Source of the DNA: Ceratopteris richardii
Taxonomy: Eukaryota; Streptophyta; Polypodiopsida; Polypodiales; Pteridaceae
Reading direction: 5' to 3'
Assembly: GCA_020310875.1 (NCBI GenBank)
Contig: CM035416.1
Span: forward strand, 2,170,406 to 2,234,405
DNA: 64,000 nucleotides
Position 1 is the first letter of the stretch, and every line of letters starts with the position of its first letter. Below the pieces are notes generated by a model. It saw only the letters and a list, made by a program, of their open reading frames with translations, did no database searches and was not told the origin of the DNA. Below are positions 24,520 through 35,094 of this stretch, piece by piece. The position numbers and the translations under genes were made by a program.

Positions 24520-25216
24520 TGTGTGTCAGACCATCGTGATGGTCTGTCAACTTCGACATTTTTGGTAAGCGAGTTCACCATGAGGTAGGCGACACCCGCG
24601 TATACACGGATCCACAAATGCTTTGCAAAAATTCATAGTTTGGTGGACCATCGCGATTGGCTCATGCCATCGCAATTGTGTCACACCATCGCCATTGGCT
24701 CACGCCATCGTGACGGCTCGGCCGAACCATCACGATGGTCTCACGCCATCGTGACAATTCACTTGAACCATCGTGATGGTCCTTGACCTTCGCGACGATC
24801 CCGTCGACCCCACGCCATCGCGATTGGCTCATGCCATCGTGCCGATGCTGCCACGTGGCAAGCTAGACCATCACGACGATACCCTCATACCATCGCAACG
24901 CCTTGACATTTGAACCATCGCGATTGGCTCACGCCATCGTGCTTTGTGACCATCGGGACGGGCTCATGCCATTGCGATTGTCGCGTTGATCGTTGACTGA
25001 CACCATCGCGATTACTCGCCGATTAGACCATCGCGACAGTTCATTCACGCCATCGCGATTGCTCACATTTAGACCATCGCGACAGTTCGCACCTTCGGAC
25101 CATTGCGATTTGTGCCATGCCATCGTGATGGTTCACCTAGACCATCGCAACAGTCCCAGACCATCGCGATTATCCCAGACCATCGCGATTATCTCAGACC
25201 ATCGCGATTATCCATC
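24520..25216. repeat. Degenerate ~19 bp tandem array with ACCATCGCGATTG core
   Basis: Units such as CCATCGCGATTGGCTCACG repeat about every 19 bp with many CpG-decay variants (CCATCGTGA, CCATCACGA). It occupies the same leader position as the array at 12655-13284 in the other element and keeps the same TCGCGA palindrome, but the rest of the unit differs. Confidence 0.85.
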
Positions 25217-25624
25217 CCAAACGCAATTTTTAGGGTTTGATTTTTTGGGCAAATTTGGGGCTATTTTTTGAAAAATTTTAGGTGATTGCACTCATAGGAG
25301 ACGCCTTAGCTCATATTTGGAGAAAAACTTGTTTGTCAGTTTTTACCCCCGAGGGCCTGAACAGTCATATCTTTTTCATCCGAAGTCCGTTTTTTGAGCT
25401 TTATAGCTCACTAGAAAGCTCTTGACAATAGTACGTGACCTCAACTGTTTTTTTCAAAAAGAAGATGTTGTTTTTTAGAAAAAATAATTAGAGGTGGACA
25501 TAGTTGGGACTAGAAAAGCCAGGGGCATTGACTTTTTGGGCAAAAGGGAAAGGACCTTTAAGGGTGTATATATTCAAGTGCTTGATCATCCATTTGAGAA
25601 TTGGTCCAATATTGGATTTTTACA

Positions 25625-25896
25625 GGTCTAGCAAATGTAAACGAAGGAGAGGAAGGTAGTATGTATCTTTCAATAACCCATTAGGGCTACACCACCAAAG
25701 CCATCTTAGATTCAGGAGCCGGAGTAGCCATAGCTACCACCGCTTTATGGAAACGTTGGGGTAAGCCAGCATTAAGACCTACCAAGATGAAGCTACAAAT
25801 GGCAACAGACATATAGAAAAACCATTAGGCTTACTAGAAGGCATATCTCTCACCACTTGTGGTGTGGAGTTTGAGCATACTGTCGCCATTTGTGAT
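25625..25896 (+). pseudogene. Protease remnant of the Tat-like element, 5' side of the transposon insertion
   Basis: The sequence encodes ILDSGAGVAIATTALWKRWGKPALRP, matching the first retropepsin of the minus-strand element. It ends abruptly at the DNA transposon terminus at 25897; the matching continuation starts at 35127. The stretch 25217-25624 before it is leader sequence without genes. Confidence 0.85.
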
Positions 25897-25928
25897 CATT
25901 AGGGGAAAAAATGAACCCTGCATGGGCC
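25897..25928 (+). repeat. Left terminal inverted repeat of the H3-bearing transposon
   Basis: It starts CATTAGGGGAAAAAATGAAC and ends CATGGGCC. It matches the reverse complement of 35095-35126 at 31 of 32 positions. Confidence 0.95.
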
Positions 25929-26094
25929 TTGTAAGGATCCCTAATTTTTAGGGATTAAGCTTAATTCTGTTCTTGTTTAAGGGGACAAAGTGCATTTAAT
26001 AGGGCACTTTTTAGTAGGCTGGAGTAGGCTTTTTTTTAGGCTTCAATAGGCCTCTCTCTTTTTTATTCTAGAGAGAGAGAAGAGAATCTACTTT

Positions 26095-26375
26095 CCACAT
26101 CATCAAACTCGTACATGTATTTGAATAAAAAAATGAATTTTTTTAAAAAGTCTCATTTTCAGTGTATATTAACTCAAAAGAGCCTATTTTTTAATATATA
26201 TGTCAGAAGTCACTTTTTTGGGCCCATTTTCTGAAGTTTCTTTTAGAAAAGTATAATTTTCAAACTCCCTCCAAAAGTAAGTGCCACATCATCAAATCCG
26301 TGACTATGCTTCCCCCAAAAAATGACTTTTTTCAAATTTCATCATTTTCAGCCATACTCAGTGGAAAAATACACT
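26095..26375 (+). repeat. Subterminal repeats of the H3-bearing transposon (left side)
   Basis: The block CCACATCATCAAA followed by AAAAAATGA and TTTTTTCAAA or TTTTTTTAAAAA occurs twice, near 26095-26160 and 26283-26345. A related block (AAATCCGTG...AAAAAATGAGTTTTTTCAAAA on minus) lies near 34780-34830 at the other end. Such subterminal repeats often bind transposase. The rest of 25929-26480 holds no gene. Confidence 0.55.
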
Positions 26376-26486
26376 TTAACCCATACACATACAAGAAAAC
26401 ACATTTTTTGAGCAAAACCTATGCTTTAGACTCCCTTCCAACCGGTTTTTCATCTTTGTTTTTGATATTGTTCGTCATTAGCAAAG

Positions 26487-29300
26487 ATGGTGTTGACATG
26501 TATCACAAACTTCACAGTAGAACGTCCTCATGCTCCTGCATCAACAAGTATCCATGTTCGTGTGCCTAGAGAGTTTGCTCCAAATACACGATGCAATAAT
26601 GATGCCAATTCTCAAAATGAACGTCGTGCAGCTGGAGAAAAAAGTATTGATCTTTGGGCTCATGGTTCACTCTATCCTCTTGATCCAATATCTTCTTACC
26701 ATCCAACATTCCATAACCTCTCAACTTTACTTCAGTTCATTGGTGCGGTGAAGCTGGACTATTAGGTTACTGCAAGAGATTATCTACACATTCACTTGCT
26801 ACTGCTAAGTATTGGTTCCAACAATATCACATCCATCATATGAGGGTGGTCACTTTAGAAAGCACAATCATATCTTTACAAAAACAACTTGCAGATTTGG
26901 AACAGGATACTGAAGCAAAACAAAGCACAATTTCAAAGTTAACTGCCAATCTCCAGCAGCTGAAAGAGACTCCACTTGGTATGAGACATAGGAAAAGATC
27001 ATTGTCATCCTTTGAAGCTCTTTCAAAAGGTGGTGGAGCACGCAAACGACGTATATATGCAACAAGGTGAGTGTTTGTTTTACTTTTATATGTTTTAATG
27101 ACGATTTGTAATGGAATATTTCATTGTGTAGGTCGTTTATTGAAGACATAACTGCTTCATCAACAACACAAGACCAATTCAAGCTGATGAATAGCTGTAT
27201 AAACACCAAAGAAATCACTTCTGCTTTAGACTCACGCATAGGAAAGTGTATTAGAGTTGTTGTTGAAGCTGAGTTTTCAAAGAAGTTAAAAAATCTTATC
27301 ACAGTGCAAGATGTGCAGGCAATATGTGACGAAGCGGGCATCAGTAGAAATGGGTATACTGCAATGTACACCCTTCTCAGGCAAGCCTTACAATCACAAG
27401 GTATTTCTCAAAGTATATTTCCATGCCCATATAAATTGTCTATCAATAAAAAAACTTCAAATGAGGATGTGACTCGTACTATTGGACAATATTTATTCAT
27501 AGAAGAAACTATGCCTGCCTCTATTTATCATCCAAATATTCCCAAGAAGCAATCAAAAATCCTATCTACACAAGGATTTACTTACACTAAATTCAACAAT
27601 ATATTTGTGGATCTTCAGAAGCTTCAACAAGCAATGGTTCACTTTTATAGTTCAACAATCAAAGGTACCCCTACTACATTTTATTTGGTGTTGAAGTTCT
27701 ATTGCATTCAAGTGTCATATTAAGATAATGTTTTCTCTTTTGTGCAGACTGTAATGTTAAGTTAAAGTTCATACTGAAGCTTGATGAGTGTCAAATCATA
27801 AAGGGTCGGCGACTAGAAAGGTTGAGTGTGACGCTAATGAACGAAATTATGGACCATGCAATGAGTGATGAAACTTTAGGAGGGAGGGACCATTTGACTT
27901 ACAGTGTGCAATCAGAGAGAGATATCTGGTGGTTAGGTGCTATAGAAGTTCCCAAAGAAACAAATAATGTTATTTCATGGATTTTTAGTAGGACTCCGTG
28001 GATTACGGAAGTAATCTCTTCTCAAATACATGGGCAAAAGCTTTTTGTAGATGATATAGGTGATTTTGATGTAGAATGGCATTTGGGTGGAGACCTTAAG
28101 AGTATAAAATGCATGTTAGGTTGTAAACAAGGAGCATCTTCTCTCTATCCTTGCCCATATTGTACACAAGGTTACAAAGGATCTAAGAGACAGTCTAAAC
28201 ATGCAAGGGCATTGACGAGAGTTGATGACTCTGAAGAAATTGATGAAACAGACTCATTGAATCACAGGGAATGGGAGATATCACTTTTGAGGTGTCCAAT
28301 GTTACAGGAACCGACTCGTGATAAAATAAGCAATGATTGGAACCCCATTATCCCATTTCCATTAGTCAATGTTCACTTTTGTACTTTGCATGCATTCATG
28401 AGGATCTTTGATAGGCTTTTGAAGCTCCATGTTGAATATGCATTTGCAATGAAACCACTAGAGAGGTCTACAATAGCAATCCAGAAAATAGAAGATCTTT
28501 TGAATTCTATAGGTTGTCATGGTGGCCACGTATCTTTAGTTGTTAAGAAGTATGGTGAGTCTCAAGAGATTTTACAACAAGTTTCAATGACTGGGAAGAA
28601 GGCACGACGTTTCTTTAAAAAAGATGTGAATAGTCAAGATGATGGGAAATGGGAGCTTTGGAAGGACCTCTGTTCAATTACAACTGACAATGATAGTCAG
28701 GTTGATCTCATTAACAAGCGAAAGAAGGTTTGGTCATCGTTCGATCAATTGTTACATTTGATGTGTTTGGCTTCCACTAATGCTTCACAACGAGAATTAT
28801 TCCAAGTGACTTTGAAGGAGTTTACACAGTCATTCATCTTATCTTGGGGAGAAAGCAACATTACACATTACATAGTAAGTTTCGCTTACATTTTTTTATT
28901 TGGTCTTAAACACTATGTGTATATCTTATTGACCAGATCATAGCATATTCTTTTTGCACATGGAGCATATTTTATGAATCGATATGGGTCACTGGACATT
29001 TTTAGTACACAAGGAATGGAGAAGTCACATTACAGGGCTAGAGGTGTTTACTTTAAAAACACTCGTCATGGGGGTGGTCTACTCCAATCAAACTATTTAG
29101 AAGAAATGTTCAATTGGTTCTTTCGTGCGACATTTGCTAGAAAATATGTAATGGAAAAGGCATGTGAGTCACAACTAGCAAAGATTACACGAAAGCTACA
29201 ACATGATATTGCAAGAGAGAAGTGGATGTCATCGTCAGGACCCGAACATCATGCCCAATGGCGTGCACAAAGAGTCCGCGAGGGTTCTGCTTGGAAATAA
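26487..29300 (+). CDS. DDE-type transposase of the H3-bearing transposon, four exons
   Basis: Exons are about 26487-27066, 27132-27664, 27748-28874 and 28944-29300, joined by GT..AG introns of 65, 83 and 69 bp that keep frame; the total is about 865 residues. The N-terminal part has CGEAGLLGYC and a coiled coil (about 26840-26990). The catalytic core has candidate acidic residues: D in FILKLDECQ (27783), D in WHLGGDLKS (28092) and E in STQGMEKSH (29019). Between the last two lie CPYC (28152-28163) and HFCTLH (near 28375), a likely zinc site as in several RNase H-fold transposases. Between about 26740 and 26756 the frame changes by one base, so this copy may be inactive unless that is a sequencing or splicing effect. 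It faces no known plant gene family; the context (FAHGAYFMNRYGSLDIFSTQG) resembles uncharacterised transposase-like proteins, from memory only. Confidence 0.75.
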
Positions 29301-29455
29301 TTTCCAAACTCTTAAAATGCAGTATACTTTTCAAGGTTTTTATAACCCCTTTCACTTCAAATAAAATTCTACTATTTTTGTGAATATACTTTTAATGTCT
29401 TAAAACTAATTTTTATCCATTTAAATGTGAACAGGACAATTCTTAAGTGAAAGCC

Positions 29456-29463
29456 TATAAATA
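29456..29463 (+). promoter_or_regulatory. TATA box of the histone H3-like gene
   Basis: TATAAATA lies 42 bp before the ATG at 29505, implying a 5' untranslated region of only 10-20 bases. The histone-like gene therefore seems to have its own promoter, separate from the transposase gene that ends at 29300. Confidence 0.75.
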
Positions 29464-29504
29464 GAGGTGTCCTTCCTCATTTTACCACTTTACAACCTAA
29501 GAGA

Positions 29505-30389
29505 ATGGCACGCACAAAGCAGACTGCTAGGAAGGATCATGTCGTCTACCCTAGCCATGTGCAAGGTACTCAGCGCCCAACATGGATGACACCCCACAAG
29601 AAACGTCGAACCACAAGCCACTCTTCAAGACGAAACTCGGGTGCAGGGACACAGTCCGGTAGCATTGCATCGCGGGGGGATGAAGGTTCACCAGAGAGAG
29701 ATGTATCCCAAGAAATAAATTATTCCCCTTCCGGATCTCATGATGAGCCCCCAATCAGGACACCAATGAAGGCAAGGCCCAAACAACGAGGACATAGACG
29801 AGTTGTGATTGAGACATCAAATTTATCGAGTTCCTCAGATGAAGAAAGTATAAATGAGCCACCATGGAACAATGATGATATCCCTGTGAACCATCGAGTA
29901 ACACAAGGAGGCAAGACACTCCCCCCAGGACAAGGACAAAGACCAACCGATGAAGAAAGAGAGCAAGGTCGGGCAGAGGAAGTAAATGATGAGGCAGGAC
30001 CATCTAGGCGTCCTCCAAGAAGAAAGAAGAACTATCAACCACGTCGTAGACCACAACGACCACAACCCAACATCCCCCCAAATGCAAGAGCACCACAAAG
30101 GCGCAGAAAGCAAACCAGAGCCTTTGCGGAGATTCAACACTATCAAAAGTCTGTGGAGCTTCTGATTCCACGAAGGTCATTTGCAAGAGTTGTGAAGGAA
30201 GAGATCCAACGCTATTGCGCTGGACTTCGTATCCAAGGGATAGCCATTGAAGCTCTCCAAGAAGCTGCAGAGGCGTATCTTATATCAATGTTGGAGGACT
30301 CTAACCTATGTGCCATCCATGCAAAGAGAGTGACAATACAACCTAAAGATTTGCAGCTAGCTAGGAGAATTAGAGGGAATACCCATTAA
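29505..30389 (+). CDS. Transposon-encoded histone H3-like protein with a ~190-residue tail insert
   Basis: The single-exon gene encodes 294 residues. Residues 1-10 are [10 protein letters not shown], identical to the H3 N-terminus including the K4 and K9 positions; the next residue is Asp where H3 has Ser10. Residues 203-294 align without gaps to H3 44-135. Landmarks are [39 protein letters not shown] and [13 protein letters not shown]3 positions K56, R69, R83, C110, H113, K115, T118 and D123 are kept; position 79 is Cys and 63 is Pro. There is no loop-1 insertion, so the fold is closer to canonical H3 than to plant CENH3. Residues 11-202 are low-complexity: a SSSSDEES acidic patch, an acidic DEEREQ stretch and basic runs ([18 protein letters not shown]) able to serve as nuclear signals. 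It would act in chromatin with H4. The frame is intact, suggesting selection. Confidence 0.93.
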   Translation: MARTKQTARKDHVVYPSHVQGTQRPTWMTPHKKRRTTSHSSRRNSGAGTQSGSIASRGDEGSPERDVSQEINYSPSGSHDEPPIRTPMKARPKQRGHRRVVIETSNLSSSSDEESINEPPWNNDDIPVNHRVTQGGKTLPPGQGQRPTDEEREQGRAEEVNDEAGPSRRPPRRKKNYQPRRRPQRPQPNIPPNARAPQRRRKQTRAFAEIQHYQKSVELLIPRRSFARVVKEEIQRYCAGLRIQGIAIEALQEAAEAYLISMLEDSNLCAIHAKRVTIQPKDLQLARRIRGNTH

Positions 30390-30647
30390 CCATAATTTGT
30401 ACTCCCTTGTTTGGAGAACCTTTTGTATATCCCATACGATGAATATTTTGTAAAACCCAAATGATGAATATAATCTTTGTCTTCTCATATTTGCTCTCCC
30501 AAATGTTTATCTCTTAGTGTACATGTTTTGAAGTTTATTTCTCCTATGTTTGTAGGTGTGTTTTTCTAGTACATCTTTGAAGTGTTTTTCATAGTTGTAT
30601 CATTCTTTTTTCTGTACTTGTTGTAAGTGGTAATGCTATTTAATGCA

Positions 30648-30776
30648 TTTCATGGCCAAGAAATGCCAAAAAAAGGCCTGCCACAGAAACGCGGGGATGG
30701 GCCCTGCAAAAGTTTTGCAGGGCCTATCCCCGCGTTTCTGTGGCAGGCCTTTTTTTGGCATTTCCAAGCCATGAAA
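30648..30776. repeat. Foldback hairpin 1 (64-nt arms, 1-nt loop)
   Basis: The arms 30648-30711 and 30713-30776 are reverse complements with four mismatches. The arm core contains GGCCTGCCACAGAAACGCGG. The very short loop and long GC-rich stem would form a strong cruciform or RNA hairpin. Confidence 0.92.
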
Positions 30777-31025
30777 ACCCATGCCATGCACATAGGGGCA
30801 TATGATTGGCTTTGGCTAGAGTGCACTGCATGCTAAACCCCTGACCAATAGCTAAGCAATGTATATGAACATACATGCACTGATTTACTGCTGCATGCTT
30901 ATGTGCACCCAGAGGAGTCTTATTCTTCTTTAATTATTGCATATAAGAAGAGTGTTCCACATTTCCCCAAGTGAAGGTGCTAATTGAGAAGATAGACTTG
31001 CAATACAGGTAACCTAGTGCATAGG

Positions 31026-31146
31026 ATGGCCTAGGAATGCAAAAAAAAGGCCTGCCACAGAAACGCGGGGATGGGCCCTGCAAAAGTTTTGCAGGGCCCA
31101 TCCCCGCGTTTCTGTGGCAGGCCTTTTTTTTGCATTCCTTAGCCAT
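31026..31146. repeat. Foldback hairpin 2 (60-nt arms, 1-nt loop)
   Basis: The arms 31026-31085 and 31087-31146 are reverse complements with two mismatches. About 45 nt of each arm are the same as in hairpin 1; the outer ends differ. Confidence 0.92.
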
Positions 31147-31297
31147 TCCATGCATTTTGGTCAACACAAATTACAAGACACAATGGAAAAAGACTGATTA
31201 AACTGTGCAAAAGTAATGAGATTGTCAAACCATAAAGATATAATAGATTGAATGCACATGGAAATTGGAAAAACAAAACATTGGTATTATAAAGTTT

Positions 31298-32844
31298 TTA
31301 CAATTGGCTCTTGGCCTTGAGCCTCTCCACTACATTCTTTCTTCTCTGAAAAGATAGAGGCAATTGGTAAGTCAAAACTGATTGGGATATTAATTGAGGG
31401 TCTGTCAATCCAAGACCCAAAGCTATTCCTATTTGACCTAATATTTTTCCTCTAAAGTTAACTCCTAGGGTAGTAAGGGCAAGGGACTTCCTAACTAGAA
31501 ATATACAATTGGTCCCTTGCATTATTGTAGATAGGCACAAAACTTTACTCAAGGCCTTCATACACCAAGTCATGAAGTGTCCTTGAGGGGAAAAGTCCTT
31601 GTGGATTATTACAAAATCTTCCTTTGGCAATTTTCCAATGTATTGTGCCAAGGAAGAGCCATGGCCCCGGGAAACACGGTCACCACCACTCCTTGCTGCA
31701 AATTTATCCACTTCAATTGTTTCCTGCACATAGACAATCATAAAATTAAATAGATACATCTTGTATGAATATGAGACAACCATAAATGTCAGTAGAGACT
31801 TACATCTTGAAGCCTGTCTTCATCCTCTCCTCTTCCCATTGCATCTAGTGGAATTGATGAATGGGCCATGCCACTTTGCTCCACAACAGGGGATGTTGGA
31901 ATCTTCTTCTCCAAAATTCTTTCCCTTGCTGTGGCTAGATCTTCTTCACTGGCATCTTGGTTGGCATGGCTCAAAATCTCTTCACACACAAATGCAATGG
32001 TGTCCGCAACTGATTCACCAAGTGGAATTGTTGCCTTTTCGATAATATCGGAAGTGTTGTCCATGGGAACATCCGAGGTTGAGCTGAAAATACTAAGGCA
32101 TTCGTCGAGGCGTAGACCGAATGCCTTCTCAATATCGTGCAGGAACAAAAACTCCTCTCCATCAACAAGTACAACTGAAAACATTTCCATCTCTACCTCT
32201 GGTAGAGTGGGTTCCACGGGGTCTAAGTTGGAGGGTGGACTCTTCTGTGTACTGGCTTCCTTTAATTTGTCCACTACTCCTTGAGGAAATTCTCTGGAAA
32301 TTTTTTGACTCTCTTCTAATAAGTTGAGAGCTTCTGTCTGGGGTTCCTTCTTGTCATCTACAAAACCCCCAGTAACAAGATGGGGTAGGTCCATGGGTGG
32401 AGGTTCGGGCTCCTCATTGACAAAAAAGATTGTTGTTGCTATGTAGGAAAGATATTTTCTTCCCATTTTCCTTTTCTTATTTAATTGTTTAATTAAGGGC
32501 ACTGTGTCATCTAACAGGTGCCCTGAAGCCTCAGCAATCGCCATGAAACGCTTTAAGCGCTTCGCAAATGCCTCATCTCCTTTATGAATGTAAAAAAGCA
32601 GGTCACAGGGGACCCATTTACACTCATATGCTGGAGTATCTATGGCATATCTTAAAATATAGAGTTCCATAAAATCTGTGATCTCATCGATCACATCGGA
32701 ATTCATGGCTATTGTCCCTTCAAGATTAGGGACTCTACAGAATAGGTCATACAAATCCGTACGACCATTGTAGTCTGTAGTATCCAAAAACTCCATGAAT
32801 AAATCTCGAGGAGATTTCATGGGAGTGGAAGTGCTAGCAGCCAT
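31298..32844 (-). CDS. Unknown transposon gene A, two exons, about 488 residues
   Basis: Exon 1 runs 32844-31804 and exon 2 runs 31723-31298, with an 80-bp GT..AG intron that joins in frame. The protein starts MAASTSTPMKSPRDLFMEFL. Residues 1-140 look globular and helical, residues 150-345 are acidic and probably disordered, and the last 140 residues are globular and basic (RRKNVVERLKAKSQL at the end). I do not recognise any domain. The frame is intact over the whole length. It is transcribed toward the hairpins and the H3-like gene. It may be an accessory chromatin or transposition factor, but that is only inferred from company. Confidence 0.72.
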
Positions 32845-32929
32845 TGCTTGCGCGCGAGATTTCTAGAGGCTTGCAGTCTGTGCTTTCTAGCTCTTTGAGA
32901 GTGCAAATGTGAGAAATGAGCACATAGAG

Positions 32930-32942
32930 CCATTTTTATAGC
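32930..32942 (-). promoter_or_regulatory. TATA box of unknown gene A
   Basis: On minus CTATAAAAATGG lies about 90 bp before the ATG at 32844. The following region up to the next gene (32943-33248) holds nothing else recognisable. Confidence 0.55.
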
Positions 32943-33248
32943 AGTTTCAAGTTTTTAAATTGACTGGGCCCACTTTTAAAAGTATAGAATAAAGAAGTGC
33001 AATTTCAAAAAATGAGTTTTGGATGACAAAATAATGCACAGAAAAAAACATGAGCAACCACATTTCAAAGTAGTGAACAGAATTTTCGACATTCCAAAAG
33101 TTTTGAAATTATCATTGCAGAGAATAAGGTATATACAATATCTAACATGAATCAATTGTTCTACTTTTTACAAGGTTCTTGAAAGTGCAAAAACCATGAG
33201 ATACAATGACTAGGGCCCAAGAAGTGACATTATCAGGTTGCAAAAGAA

Positions 33249-34598
33249 CTATGACAATGAGAGCTCTGTTCCATCTTTGCTCCAATCTACAGGGACTTTC
33301 ATTTTGTATTCCATTCTTCTGCCCACCTGTAATCAATTTGCAACAAATTGAAGTCATTAAAGTAAAATAAACAATAACAAAAAGATTACTTTAACAAAAA
33401 CATGAAACATTTCTCACCTTATGTCCTTGAATTTTGAAGATGGATTGAGTTAGTCCTTCAAACCCCATAATCATCAAGTGTTCTCTCAGATTAGCCAAGG
33501 TCCAATGATTATTCACTAAAATAGTTTCTGTTTCATTGTTGGGCAATCTAAGCTTTATTTCAAATGAATGCAAAGATCCCTCTGAACTTTGAAATGGTAT
33601 CCATTTGCCAAGTTTGCACATCCAACGATCATAGTAGAATCTGATGTATAATGAAGTACGTTGTTTCAAATATCGAAATGCTATACCTGTTCCACCTATT
33701 TTACAGAGATATTTATCACCTTTTGCAATTCCTTCCATCAAACCCCAATTTTCACCAAGAAGACTTTCGACTTGCTCATATGTGATATCTTTACACATGA
33801 ACATGGTGGAAGTCTCTTGGAATGAGAATCCTTGGAATAAATATACAAAACAATGAATGGGAAAAGACCAGTGCAAAGCTACAGACCTAGACACTTTTGT
33901 GAATTTCAAAGAGTTATGTATATCCATTACCATCTTTTGCTTCAAAGATGATACGGACCATATATCAGGTTTTGGCCACTCCAAGCTAAGAAGAGAATGT
34001 ACTTCAATTCTCTCTAACCTTCCAAAACCATTCATTGTAGAGGGTACAACATATCTATGTGTGTAAAAGAAAAATCTATCATGGTAAAGTTGAGCAGGAG
34101 ATATATTTGGAAAGACTAGTGCACCAACATCTGCATGCAATGCCTGGAAAGTACCTGTAAGACTATGAAGTGGTTGCTCTTCCACCAAAGTAGAAGGAAA
34201 TACATCTGAAACAAACAAAAACATATCTAAATAGTTCAGAAATATATCCGACACAAGAAAACATAAAATATTGTAGAGTAATACTTACAGTTCACAGGAT
34301 ATCTCATACTACTAGAGTTTTCAAGTTTCATAGTTGCCATTGTAAAAACATGTTGTACAATAGCAACCATCCCATTGTCTCTATGCTTCTTGAAGCCAAG
34401 TAACTTTCCCTTCCAATGAAGATCTAAGTTTCCACGATCTCTAACTCGATGAGGCCCAACTCTAGAGGGTTGCATGTACACCCATGCACCTTTGGAGTAC
34501 TCATGTGATAGCCACTGTCCATCTGTGGCTTTGATATTGTGACATCTTAATGTGAGGATTTCATCTTTTGGTCGCCTAGAAGCTTTAGATGTTGCCAT
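33249..34598 (-). CDS. Unknown transposon gene B, three exons, 391 residues
   Basis: Exons are 34598-34289, 34205-33418 and 33326-33249; both introns have GT..AG ends and the exon sum is a whole number of codons. The protein starts MATSKASRRPKDEILTLRC. Residues 25-95 (KGAWVYMQPS, HWKGKLLGFKKHRDNGMVAIVQHVF) have a beta-rich pattern faintly like a BAH or Tudor-type chromatin domain. Residues 300-380 (SFEIKLRLPNNETETILVNN..TLANLREHLMI) could be a ubiquitin-like fold. Both readings are weak. A diverged start of the same gene (METSTSHKQPKYE) occurs at 62800 in a relative of this transposon, so the gene belongs to the family. Confidence 0.72.
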
Positions 34599-35094
34599 TG
34601 AAGCTAAAGGTCTTCAAGCTACAATAGTAATTCGAGATAGGAGATGCAGGTAGGTTGGAGTGTAGAAACAGGAGCTTCAATGGTGTGCTACAGAGTGAAA
34701 GTAGTGGGAAAAGATGACTTTTTGGGACCTGGGTATGAAAATGTGAGGTTTAGGAGGGAAATAACTCTTTTTTGAGTATTTTTGAAAAAACTCATTTTTT
34801 TCAGCTCAAAACATGCACGGATTTTGAATTTGGGGTCAAAAAGAGTACTTTTGACCCTAAAAAGTAATGGGGGGTCCATTTTCAGGTGTAATGATGAGTT
34901 TTTTAACTTTTCAGAAATTTTGAATTTTTGGGCCCAACTGAGTTACGAGATTCATTCTCTCTCTAGAGGCAGCTCATTAAATAAGGAAGAAATATGTCCC
35001 CTCTCCACCCTTCAGCCTAGTATTTTATAGGGCATAGACTGTGGCCACCACCCTCTTCTGATTGGTCCATCACTAATCACTCCTTAATCTAAAA
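34599..35094 (-). promoter_or_regulatory. Upstream region of gene B and right subterminal region
   Basis: No ORF is supported. A TATA-like sequence CTATAAAATACTAGG lies at about 35020-35031 on minus, roughly 425 bp before the ATG of gene B, so a long leader or untranslated first exon is possible. The region is matched along most of its length by 62341-62799. Confidence 0.5.

Larger units (their letters stand above)
30390..31297. other. Convergent intergenic region holding two giant hairpins
   Basis: No gene is supported between the H3-like stop codon and the stop of the facing minus-strand gene. The notable content is the pair of foldbacks annotated separately. They lie 249 bp apart, roughly midway between the converging transcripts. 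Confidence 0.8.

Noticed and set aside
29505-30389. Reading the H3-like gene as a plant CENH3
   Set aside because: The loop-1 insertion typical of CENH3 is absent, and the first ten residues and C-terminus follow canonical H3.
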